From Oscillospiraceae bacterium (lineage in GTDB: Bacteria; Bacillota; Clostridia; Oscillospirales; Oscillospiraceae), in NCBI GenBank assembly GCA_020025655.1, contig JAHHRR010000042.1:1-15591 (forward strand): a stretch of DNA of 15,591 bases. The letters are read 5' to 3'. This document shows, one piece after another, positions 1 through 5,958 of this stretch. The notes beneath the pieces were generated by a model. It had not been told where the DNA came from, searched no databases, and was given only the letters and a program-made list of their open reading frames with translations. Made by a program: the position numbers and the translations under genes. The stretch's first letter is position 1; every line of letters starts with the position of its first letter.

Positions 1-861
1 TGTATAGCCGATAAATGCCGACATTCCTGCTGTAAAGGCTGGGAGATAGATATAGATGAAGAGAGCCTGAGACGTTTTTCAAAGGTCGATGGCGAAATGG
101 GTAAACTGCTTAGAGATAACATCTCAAAAGAGGGAGATCCCTGCTTTATCCTCACCGAGGATGAACGATGCCCTTTCTTATTGGATAACGGCCTCTGTAA
201 AATGATTATAGAACTGGGGGAGGACAGCCTTTGCAATATTTGCCGTGAGCATCCCAGATTTTATAACTGCTATGAGGACAGAGAGGAAAGGGGAGTAGGC
301 CTTTGCTGCGAGGAGGCGGTAAGGCTTATGTTAAACTTTCCTGAAAAATTTAACATTATTGAGTATAATAATGATAGCGAACAGGAGTATGATGAAGATG
401 AAATCATACTTAGGGATTACATACTTGATTTAATTTCAAAAGGAGAAGGGAGTCTCACTTCCCGTCTTTTAAGCTGTCTCAAGCTCTGCCGGGCAAAGAC
501 ATTTGAATTTGACAGTAAATTCTGGGCAGACTTTTACCTGAGCCTTGAGCGTATGGATGAAGAGTGGACAGATATGCTTTTAAGGCTTAAAAATGAAAAT
601 TCCGGGGAAATTGAATTTTCGGGACTGCGTGCCGAAAGACTTGTTTCCTATTTTATATACAGGCATTTTGTAAATCTGTGCTTTGATTACGGCCCTGCAC
701 CGGCACTTATATTCTGCATTTTGAGTGCAGCGTTAATCTTGGCAATAGGGGATATAAACGGAGAAAATCTTGAGCATGTGCGGTTATATTCCTCTGAAAT
801 TGAGTATTCAGACGAAAATATCGGCTTAATTATAGATAAAATCATTGAAAGACAGAAATAG
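1..861 (+). CDS. FliB-like lysine-N-methylase family protein (5' end outside window)
   Basis: The reading frame is open from base 1 to the TAG at 859-861, so the start lies upstream; 286 residues are visible. The first visible residues form a Cys cluster, CIADKCRHSCCKGWEIDID, followed by CPFLLDNGLCKM, LGEDSLCNICREHPRFYN and a CCEEAVRLML segment. This Cys-rich order is what I know from clostridial proteins annotated as flagellin lysine-N-methylase (FliB), where the N-terminal Cys cluster is thought to bind an Fe-S or metal cofactor. The C-terminal part is less conserved and has a hydrophobic stretch (PALIFCILSAALILAIG, about residues 234-250 of the visible part). In Salmonella FliB methylates flagellin lysines, but many Clostridia carry several paralogues and no flagellar gene is visible here, so the substrate is unknown. 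The family call is fairly secure; the substrate is not. Confidence 0.75.
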   Translation, partial: CIADKCRHSCCKGWEIDIDEESLRRFSKVDGEMGKLLRDNISKEGDPCFILTEDERCPFLLDNGLCKMIIELGEDSLCNICREHPRFYNCYEDREERGVGLCCEEAVRLMLNFPEKFNIIEYNNDSEQEYDEDEIILRDYILDLISKGEGSLTSRLLSCLKLCRAKTFEFDSKFWADFYLSLERMDEEWTDMLLRLKNENSGEIEFSGLRAERLVSYFIYRHFVNLCFDYGPAPALIFCILSAALILAIGDINGENLEHVRLYSSEIEYSDENIGLIIDKIIERQK

Positions 862-920
862 CCCTTTACTTTTAGCCCCTTTCTATGGTAACATAATTTG
901 ATAAAAGATTTTGATTTTAA

Positions 921-935
921 CTGCCTTGCGGGCAG
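921..935 (+). other. small hairpin in the prfC leader
   Basis: CTGCC (921-925) and GGCAG (931-935) form a 5-bp stem with a 5-nt loop, ending 3 nt before the GGAG (939-942) that is the probable prfC ribosome binding site. It could tune initiation. It has no T-run, so it is not a terminator, and its small size means it may be chance. Confidence 0.3.
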
Positions 936-948
936 AATGGAGTAATGT

Positions 949-2538
949 ATGGAAACAAAAAAAGAAATAGAAAGGCGCAGAACCTTTGCTATTATCTCCC
1001 ACCCCGACGCGGGTAAAACTACACTTACAGAAAAGCTTCTTCTTTACGGCGGAGCTATTCAGCAGGCAGGCTCCGTAAAGGGCAAAGCCACAGCAAGACA
1101 CGCAGTATCAGACTGGATGGAGCTTGAAAAACAGAGAGGTATTTCTATTACTTCCTCTGTTATGCAGTTTGAATATAACGGATTTTGCGTGAATATTCTG
1201 GATACCCCCGGACACCAGGACTTCTCCGAAGATACTTATCGTACCCTTATGGCTGCTGATAACGCAGTAATGGTTATTGATGCTGCAAAAGGTATTGAGC
1301 CTCAGACAAGAAAGCTCTTTAAAATCTGCGCTATGCGCCATATTCCTATCTTTACCTTTATAAATAAGCTGGACCGCGAAGCCAGAAGCCCCTATGACCT
1401 TATGGAGCAGCTGGAAAATGAGTTCGGGATAGGAACCTATCCTATGAACTGGCCCATTGGCTGCGGACAGGATTTCAAGGGCGTATACGACAGAGAGAAA
1501 AATGAAATACTGGCATTTACAGAGTTCCACAAGGGAACCAGCCGTATTAAAGCCGTTGAATGCAGTCTGGATGATACCGAGAAGCTGGATGAGCTGATCG
1601 GTTACAGACTTCGCGAAACTCTCACTGACGATATTGAGCTTCTTGATGGTGCAGGCTATGAATTCGATATTGAAGAAGTGAGAAAAGGAAAACTGAGCCC
1701 TGTATTCTTCGGCTCTGCTCTCAATAACTTCGGTGTTGAGCCTTTCCTTGAAAGCTTCCTTAAGATGACTATGCCTCCTCTGCCCAGAATTTCAAAGGAT
1801 GATATTATTGACCCCTTTGATGATCATTTCTCTGCATTCGTATTTAAAATTCAGGCTAACATGAATAAGGCTCACCGCGACAGAATTGCATTTATGCGTA
1901 TCTGCTCCGGTAAGTTCCAGCGTGAAAAGGAATATTATCATGTTCAGGGAGGAAAGCCCCTGCGTCTTGCTCAGCCTCAGCAGCTTATGGCATCTGACAG
2001 AGCTATAATAGATGAGGCATATGCAGGCGATATTATAGGCGTTTTCGACCCGGGTATTTTCTCAATCGGTGATACTATATGCGAAAAAGGTCAGGATGTG
2101 TGCTTTGAAGGTATTCCTACCTTTGCACCTGAACATTTTGCCGCTGTTGAGCGTGTTGATACCATGAAGCGCAAGCAGTTTGAAAAGGGTATACAGCAGA
2201 TTGCTCAGGAAGGTGCAATTCAGATATTCCATGAGCCTTTCACCGGCGTTGAAGAAGTTATCGTCGGCGTTGTCGGTGTGCTTCAGTTCGAGGTTCTGGA
2301 ATACAGACTTAAAACTGAATACGGTGTAGACATCCGCCGCAGAGCCATGCCTTATGAGCATGTGCGCTGGGTAGAAAATGACGATATTGATATACGAGAC
2401 CTTAACCTCACCAGCGATACAAAGTGGGTGCAGGACTTTAAGGGAAACAACCTGTTGCTCTTTACCTCCGAGTGGTGCATAAACTGGGCTTTACAGAAAA
2501 ACGAAGGTTTAAAGCTCGGAGAGTTTAATAAAGAATAA
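949..2538 (+). CDS. prfC: peptide chain release factor 3 (RF3, translational GTPase)
   Basis: RF3 is a GTPase that removes RF1/RF2 from the ribosome after peptide release. The 529-residue product has the usual family length. The GTPase motifs are complete: G1 SHPDAGKTT (about residues 17-25), the switch region around RGISITSS (63-70), G3 DTPGHQDF (85-92) and G4 NKLDREARSP (139-148), the last being the RF3 signature. The body (KIQANMNKAHRDRIAFMRICSG and the FHEPFTGVEEVIVGVVG region) matches the RF3 domain II/III rather than EF-G or LepA. The ATG at 949 follows GGAG with 6-nt spacing; an ATG at 945 is out of frame. The gene lies 87 nt after the methylase gene. I could not find a convincing sigma-A promoter in that gap. 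Complete and ordinary. Confidence 0.97.
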   Translation: METKKEIERRRTFAIISHPDAGKTTLTEKLLLYGGAIQQAGSVKGKATARHAVSDWMELEKQRGISITSSVMQFEYNGFCVNILDTPGHQDFSEDTYRTLMAADNAVMVIDAAKGIEPQTRKLFKICAMRHIPIFTFINKLDREARSPYDLMEQLENEFGIGTYPMNWPIGCGQDFKGVYDREKNEILAFTEFHKGTSRIKAVECSLDDTEKLDELIGYRLRETLTDDIELLDGAGYEFDIEEVRKGKLSPVFFGSALNNFGVEPFLESFLKMTMPPLPRISKDDIIDPFDDHFSAFVFKIQANMNKAHRDRIAFMRICSGKFQREKEYYHVQGGKPLRLAQPQQLMASDRAIIDEAYAGDIIGVFDPGIFSIGDTICEKGQDVCFEGIPTFAPEHFAAVERVDTMKRKQFEKGIQQIAQEGAIQIFHEPFTGVEEVIVGVVGVLQFEVLEYRLKTEYGVDIRRRAMPYEHVRWVENDDIDIRDLNLTSDTKWVQDFKGNNLLLFTSEWCINWALQKNEGLKLGEFNKE

Positions 2539-2562
2539 TTTTTTTGAAAAGGAGCGCAAATT

Positions 2563-3171
2563 ATGGCCGAAAAGTTCATCATTGAAACGTACAAGACTAA
2601 AAACTCAGATGAGTTCACTAAGCTCATTGCAAATCCTGACTCAAAACTTGACACCGGAAGTGCAGCAGCACTTAACATGGCTGTTGCCGCAGCATTTTTG
2701 AGCAGGGCAGCCGCTATCTGTGTCAAGGAAGGAAAAAGCGGTGAGAGAATTGATTACATCGTGAAGAACGCAGAGACTTTCAGAAATTACATGGTTTATC
2801 TTATCGATGAAGATGTTAAATGCAAAAATCCCCTGCGTCAGGCCATAAAGAGAGGCGAAGAAAAGAATTTTGAAGCCTGCCGTCGTCCCGCTGTTTCCAT
2901 CTGCGAAGAAATCGTAAATATGGAAAGCTGCGGCCTCGACCTTGCCCGTGAGCTTGCAGGCTACTGCTCTGCGGAAGGTAAAATTTATATCGAGCAGTTC
3001 CTTTACACTTCACTCGCCGCTGTTAAGACAGCCATGAGCTACATTCTCAGTCTTAGCTCAAAGTCCACTGATGAAACCTACCGCTATGTCACCCGTCGTG
3101 AAAACGAGATGACTATGGAGCGGTTTGAGAAAACCAGTGACAAAATTTTCGAGAAACTTGCCGAGATTTAA
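2563..3171 (+). CDS. cyclodeaminase/cyclohydrolase-like protein (FTCD C-terminal domain family)
   Basis: The product has 202 residues and is mostly helical by appearance. The pattern LDTGSAAALNMAVAAAFLSRAA (about 29-50), followed by VKNAETFRNYMVYLIDED (67-84), matches the cyclodeaminase domain of formiminotransferase-cyclodeaminase and clostridial FchA. In that family a Gly-rich loop precedes an Ala-rich helix, and a LIDEDAxAF-like motif supplies an active-site Asp. Here the Gly-rich PGGGS loop is reduced to DTGS, and IDED is followed by VKCKNPL. FchA converts methenyl-THF to formyl-THF; FTCD deaminates formimino-THF. With the loop degraded I would not assign either reaction. The start has an excellent AAGGAG (2549-2554) at 8-nt spacing. 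It lies 24 nt after prfC, probably co-transcribed, with a terminator directly behind it. No other folate gene is adjacent. Confidence 0.7.
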   Translation: MAEKFIIETYKTKNSDEFTKLIANPDSKLDTGSAAALNMAVAAAFLSRAAAICVKEGKSGERIDYIVKNAETFRNYMVYLIDEDVKCKNPLRQAIKRGEEKNFEACRRPAVSICEEIVNMESCGLDLARELAGYCSAEGKIYIEQFLYTSLAAVKTAMSYILSLSSKSTDETYRYVTRRENEMTMERFEKTSDKIFEKLAEI

Positions 3172-3182
3172 AAAAGGCAATA

Positions 3183-3220
3183 AACAGCATCCCTCATTTT
3201 TGGGGGATGCTGTTTTCGTT
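3183..3220 (+). terminator. intrinsic terminator after the prfC operon
   Basis: AACAGCATCCC (3183-3193) pairs perfectly with GGGATGCTGTT (3204-3214), an 11-bp stem with a 10-nt loop, followed by a T-rich tail (TTTTCGTT). It starts 12 nt after the stop of the cyclodeaminase-like gene and closes that transcription unit. Confidence 0.92.
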
Positions 3221-3300
3221 TGCACAATTTTTACGCATGGTATTATAACACGCTTTCGATTTGCTTACGCCCGAAGCAGATAACAAAGGGGCGTTTTATG

Positions 3301-3329
3301 TTGCTATTTTACTGTTTTTGTTGTATAAT
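3301..3329 (+). promoter_or_regulatory. sigma-A promoter for the sirtuin operon
   Basis: The -35 is TTGCTA (3301-3306), the spacer 17 nt, and the -10 a perfect TATAAT (3324-3329). It lies about 38 nt before the sirtuin ATG at 3367. A weaker candidate, TTGCAC (3220-3225) with 18 nt to TATAAC (3244-3249), lies upstream and could be a second promoter. Inferred start of transcription is about 3336. Confidence 0.8.
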
Positions 3330-3366
3330 ATTAAATCAAGAAAAATTACTTCCGGGAGTTGAGCAT

Positions 3367-4083
3367 ATGGAAAAAGATATTCAACAGCTGAAAACTTGGA
3401 TAGACCATAGCGACAACGTTGTTTTTTTCGGTGGCGCCGGAGTCAGTACTGAGAGTGGAATTCCTGATTTCAGAAGTGTAGACGGACTTTATAATCAGAA
3501 ATGGAAGTATCCTCCTGAGACTATTTTGAGTCACAGTTTTTTCACTCGTAATCCGGAGGAGTATTACAGATTTCACAGGGAGAAGCTTGTTATTGAGGGT
3601 GCGAGACCTAACACAGCACATCTGCGCCTTGCGGAGCTTGAGCGTCAGGGTAAGCTGAAGGCTGTTATTACCCAGAATATAGACGGACTTCACCAGCTTG
3701 CCGGCAGCAAAAATGTTCTTGAACTGCACGGAAGTATTTTGAGAGCATATTGTTCCAGATGCGGAAAGAAATGCTCAGCGGAGCTTATGAATTACGGTGA
3801 AGGTGTCCCTCGCTGTGAATGTGGCGGAGTTATCAGACCTGATATTGTTCTGTATGAAGAGCCTCTTGATAATGATGTTATGACAAGAGCAATAAACTAT
3901 ATCAGAAATGCGGATGTTCTTATAATCGGCGGTACATCCTTAAATGTTTATCCTGCGGCAGGATTTATAAATTACTATAACGGCGATAAAATGGCCCTTG
4001 TGAATTTAAGTTCCACGTCCTACGATAACTATGCCGATTTGGTCATACACAAAAAAATCGGAGAGGTGTTTTCCCAGATATGA
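3367..4083 (+). CDS. NAD-dependent protein deacylase, SIR2/CobB family (sirtuin)
   Basis: Sirtuins remove acyl groups from lysine using NAD+, giving nicotinamide and O-acyl-ADP-ribose. With the ATG at 3367 the product is 238 residues, typical of bacterial sirtuins. Visible motifs: NAD-binding FFGGAGVSTESGIPDFRS (20-37), TQNIDGLHQLAG (102-113), the catalytic His in LELHGS (His121), a zinc ribbon with Cys129, Cys132, Cys150 and Cys152, RPDIVLYEE (157-165) and GGTSLNVYPA (188-197). The frame is open upstream to a TTG at 3220, but that extension would be encoded by the promoter itself, while ATG 3367 has GGGAG at 8-nt spacing. The stop overlaps the next gene's start (ATGA), so the two are translationally coupled. 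Substrates are unknown. Confidence 0.95.
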   Translation: MEKDIQQLKTWIDHSDNVVFFGGAGVSTESGIPDFRSVDGLYNQKWKYPPETILSHSFFTRNPEEYYRFHREKLVIEGARPNTAHLRLAELERQGKLKAVITQNIDGLHQLAGSKNVLELHGSILRAYCSRCGKKCSAELMNYGEGVPRCECGGVIRPDIVLYEEPLDNDVMTRAINYIRNADVLIIGGTSLNVYPAAGFINYYNGDKMALVNLSSTSYDNYADLVIHKKIGEVFSQI

Positions 4084-4802
4084 AGTATACGGATATTTTG
4101 GGAGTCTCCTTTGTTAACGGCACCATACAGGAGGCCGTTGAAAAGGCGCTGCGAATAGCGGAGGAGCACAGAAGCGCATATGTAGTTGCTCCGGACTCTG
4201 AAATGATGATAGCCGCAGGAAAAAATGAACGCTTTATGCACGTCATTCAGCAGGCGGAGCTGCGCCTGCCTGAGGGTAATGGCGTAATATATGCCTCAGA
4301 AATTCTGGGCTCCCCAATTAAAACGCGGATTTCCGCACTGGATTTTGCCTCTGCTCTTATGGCCAGAATGGCTGAAAAAGGTATGAGTGTATTTGTGCTT
4401 GGCAAAGACTATGACGTAGTTGAAACAGCGGGTATAAATATTCAGTCTCGTTATCCCGGATTAAGACTTGCCGGCACTGATGACGGATATTTTGATAATG
4501 AGCTTGACCTTATAGAGCTTATAAACAAAGAAAAGCCCGATCTACTTCTGGTCGGCTACGGAAGTCCTGAGCAGGAAAAATGGATGAACCGTAACAAAAA
4601 AGATCTTGATGTGGGCCTGATGGTGGGCTTTGGCGATGAGCTGCCTGTTGTGGCAGGTTCTGCTCAGAGAGCACCTAAGCGCTGGCGGGATTCCGGTTTT
4701 GAATGGTTCTACTGGCTTGTGAAAGACCCCAAGCGCTTCGGACGCATGATTAAGCGTTCTAATATTGTTTTTACAGCCGCATGGCGAAGACTCGTCGGCT
4801 GA
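4080..4802 (+). CDS. WecG/TagA/CpsF-family glycosyltransferase, divergent member
   Basis: Enzymes of this family add N-acetylmannosamine or a similar sugar to a lipid-linked carrier in wall teichoic acid or polysaccharide synthesis at the inner face of the membrane. The 240-residue length fits. Recognisable parts: YVVAPDSEMM (34-43), LRLPEGNGVIYASEILG (61-77), LVGYGSPEQEKWMNRN (157-172) and the basic C-terminal tail RAPKRWRDSGFEWFYWLVKD (197-216), a region thought to bind membrane or substrate. Several usually conserved positions differ: the common TPN is APD (Ala37, Asp39), the PDG is PEG (Glu65), and GVGGAFD is GFGDELP. Arg83 and Gln165 are kept. It may use another sugar or have changed activity. 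It starts inside the sirtuin stop codon and is followed 33 nt later by tmk. The family is secure; the reaction is not. Confidence 0.88.
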   Translation: MKYTDILGVSFVNGTIQEAVEKALRIAEEHRSAYVVAPDSEMMIAAGKNERFMHVIQQAELRLPEGNGVIYASEILGSPIKTRISALDFASALMARMAEKGMSVFVLGKDYDVVETAGINIQSRYPGLRLAGTDDGYFDNELDLIELINKEKPDLLLVGYGSPEQEKWMNRNKKDLDVGLMVGFGDELPVVAGSAQRAPKRWRDSGFEWFYWLVKDPKRFGRMIKRSNIVFTAAWRRLVG

Positions 4803-4835
4803 AATTCCCCAAGAGGACTGAAACGGAGATAAAAA

Positions 4836-5510
4836 ATGTCTAAAGGAAAACTGATTGTTCTTGAAGGTATAGACGGCAGCGGAAAAACATCCCAGTACCG
4901 CCGCCTTTGCTCAAGAATGGAAAAAGATAAAATTGCCTATAATCATATTGTTTTTCCCCGATATGATAAAGAGAGCAGTGCACTTATAAGAATGTATCTT
5001 AACGGCGAATTCGGTGATAAACCGGACGATGTAAACCCCTATACCGCCTCCACGTTTTATGCGGTTGATCGCTTTGCAGCTTATAGAACCGACTGGGGCA
5101 AGATTTACGAAAACGGCGGAATTATCCTCTCTGACCGTTATACTACCTCAAATGCGGTGCATCAGGGCTCAAAGCTTTCAGATGATGAGCTGCCCGATTT
5201 CTTCTCTTGGCTTACTGATCTGGAATATGTAAAAATGGGTCTGCCTAAGCCTGATCTGGTAATTTATCTTGATGTTGACCTTGAAACTTCATTAAAGCGT
5301 ATGCGTAAAAGAGAACAGAGAGGTCTCAGCTGCGCCGATATACACGAAAAAGATAATTCATATTTGGCCCGCTGCCTCCATACCGCAGACAAAGCTGCGG
5401 AATATTACCATTGGCACAGAATTCCTTTCATGAAAGATGGTAAGGAGCGCGAAGTGGAAGAGAAGAATAACGAGATTTACGATATTATTCTCCAAACTCT
5501 GGGTAAATAA
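4836..5510 (+). CDS. tmk: thymidylate kinase (dTMP kinase)
   Basis: It phosphorylates dTMP to dTDP with ATP, an essential step of dTTP supply. The 224-residue product has the P-loop GIDGSGKT (11-18) near the N-terminus, the substrate-binding AVDRFAAYR motif, the ILSDRYTTSNAV signature and an Arg/Lys-rich lid around RMRKREQRGLSC. GGAG at 4825-4828 supports the ATG at 4836. It is the third gene of the sirtuin operon. In many Firmicutes tmk sits beside holB, so this location is somewhat unusual, and a second tmk elsewhere in the genome is possible. A broader deoxynucleoside monophosphate kinase role cannot be excluded. No clear + strand terminator follows: the hairpins downstream read better on the minus strand. 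Confidence 0.9.
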   Translation: MSKGKLIVLEGIDGSGKTSQYRRLCSRMEKDKIAYNHIVFPRYDKESSALIRMYLNGEFGDKPDDVNPYTASTFYAVDRFAAYRTDWGKIYENGGIILSDRYTTSNAVHQGSKLSDDELPDFFSWLTDLEYVKMGLPKPDLVIYLDVDLETSLKRMRKREQRGLSCADIHEKDNSYLARCLHTADKAAEYYHWHRIPFMKDGKEREVEEKNNEIYDIILQTLGK

Positions 5511-5523
5511 TTATTTATCTGAA

Positions 5524-5558
5524 CAAAAAAGAAAAGGGCCCCTCATAAGAGAAGCCCT
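5524..5558 (-). terminator. intrinsic terminator of the minus-strand Cys-rich gene
   Basis: Read on the minus strand, AGGGCTTCTC, loop TTAT and GAGGGGCCCT form a 10-bp stem (5558-5535) with two G·U wobbles, followed by a T-run (TTTTCTTTTTTG). On the + strand the same two pairs become C·A mismatches and no T-run follows, so the structure is minus-strand specific. It lies 52 nt past the stop of the minus-strand gene. Confidence 0.85.
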
Positions 5559-5568
5559 GATCCTTCAG

Positions 5569-5590
5569 CCGGAAGCTTTATCGCTCCCGG
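5569..5590 (-). other. hairpin in the 3' untranslated region of the Cys-rich gene
   Basis: On the minus strand CCGGGAGC, a GATAAA loop and GCTTCCGG form an uninterrupted 8-bp stem with one G·U pair. On the + strand that pair is an A·C mismatch. It sits between the stop codon and the terminator and may protect the mRNA end; function inferred only. Confidence 0.5.
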
Positions 5591-5609
5591 ACGCTTAAAT
5601 TACCTTTTC

Positions 5610-5774
5610 TCAGCAGCCGCATCCGCAGTTGTTGTTGCAGCCGTTGTCGCATCCGCAGCCACAGCCGCAGTTGTTGTAGTTGCCGCATCCACCGCAGCCG
5701 CCGCAGCAGAAGAGGAGGATGATTATGAGAAGGATCCAAATGCAGCTATTGTTATTGCAACCATTACAGAACAT
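5610..5774 (-). CDS. 54-residue Cys/Gly/Asn-rich small protein with a hydrophobic segment
   Basis: Translation from the ATG at 5774-5772 gives MFCNGCNNNSC, then a hydrophobic run IWILLIIILLF (12-22), then CCGGCGGCG and a tail rich in CGC and NNNC units ending at Cys54. I count 15 Cys and 12 Gly in 54 residues. Residues 4-11 (NGCNNNSC) and 44-50 (NGCNNNC) repeat one motif. A good ribosome binding site (GGAGAAAGGG, ending 7 nt before the ATG), a minus-strand-specific terminator and a sigma-K-like promoter all support a real gene. It resembles the short Cys-rich proteins that clostridial genomes sometimes annotate as chorion-class high-cysteine HCB protein, and loosely the small hydrophobic sporulation proteins of the YjcZ kind. 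Metal binding, disulfide cross-linking in a spore or cell surface layer, or membrane insertion are possible; none is shown. Confidence 0.75.
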   Translation of the reverse strand: MFCNGCNNNSCIWILLIIILLFCCGGCGGCGNYNNCGCGCGCDNGCNNNCGCGC

Positions 5775-5813
5775 AGAAATTCCCTTTCTCCGCGCTTGAA
5801 AATTTTTGCTCTG

Positions 5814-5833
5814 CCGCCCTGCGCGGAGGGCGG
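5814..5833. other. GC-rich inverted repeat in the divergent intergenic region
   Basis: CCGCCCT (5814-5820) and AGGGCGG (5827-5833) form a 7-bp stem around a 6-nt loop. A second one, GCCGG (5858-5862) with CCGGC (5869-5873), lies 25 nt away. Both fall within the presumed 5' leader of the minus-strand gene, and the second overlaps the proposed mltG -35. They could be leader hairpins or operator sites; no known motif is recognised. Confidence 0.35.
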
Positions 5834-5855
5834 ATTTGAATTTGAGCGTTGTGTA

Positions 5856-5885
5856 TTGCCGGTTTCCCCCGGCTCAAACTATACT
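5856..5885 (+). promoter_or_regulatory. candidate sigma-A promoter for mltG
   Basis: The -35 is TTGCCG (5856-5861, 4 of 6), the spacer 18 nt, and the -10 TATACT (5880-5885, 5 of 6). The leader to the mltG ATG would be about 67 nt. The -10 shares bases with the minus-strand promoter described separately. Confidence 0.5.
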
Positions 5886-5907
5886 ATGCTGCCTGTGCTA
5901 TGGCTGT
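5880..5907 (-). promoter_or_regulatory. sigma-K-like promoter upstream of the Cys-rich gene
   Basis: On the minus strand, AC (5907-5906), 17 nt and CATAGTATA (5888-5880) match the Bacillus subtilis sigma-K pattern AC-N17-CATANNNTA at every fixed base. It is correctly oriented about 100 nt before the Cys-rich ORF. This would imply late mother-cell expression if the organism sporulates, which the window does not show. Confidence 0.4.
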
Positions 5908-5958
5908 CACAGAATTAAATTTGAAATTCTACCGTAAGGTTTGATCAGGAGGTCATAT

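Noticed and set aside
862..948. Promoter for prfC
   Set aside because: AT-rich hexamers such as TTTACT and CATAAT are present, but none has acceptable 16-18 nt spacing, so I did not call one.
5610..5720. Repetitive GCAGCCGCA-like stretch considered as a microsatellite or CRISPR-like repeat
   Set aside because: The units are irregular and resolve into Cys-Gly and Asn codons of the minus-strand ORF.
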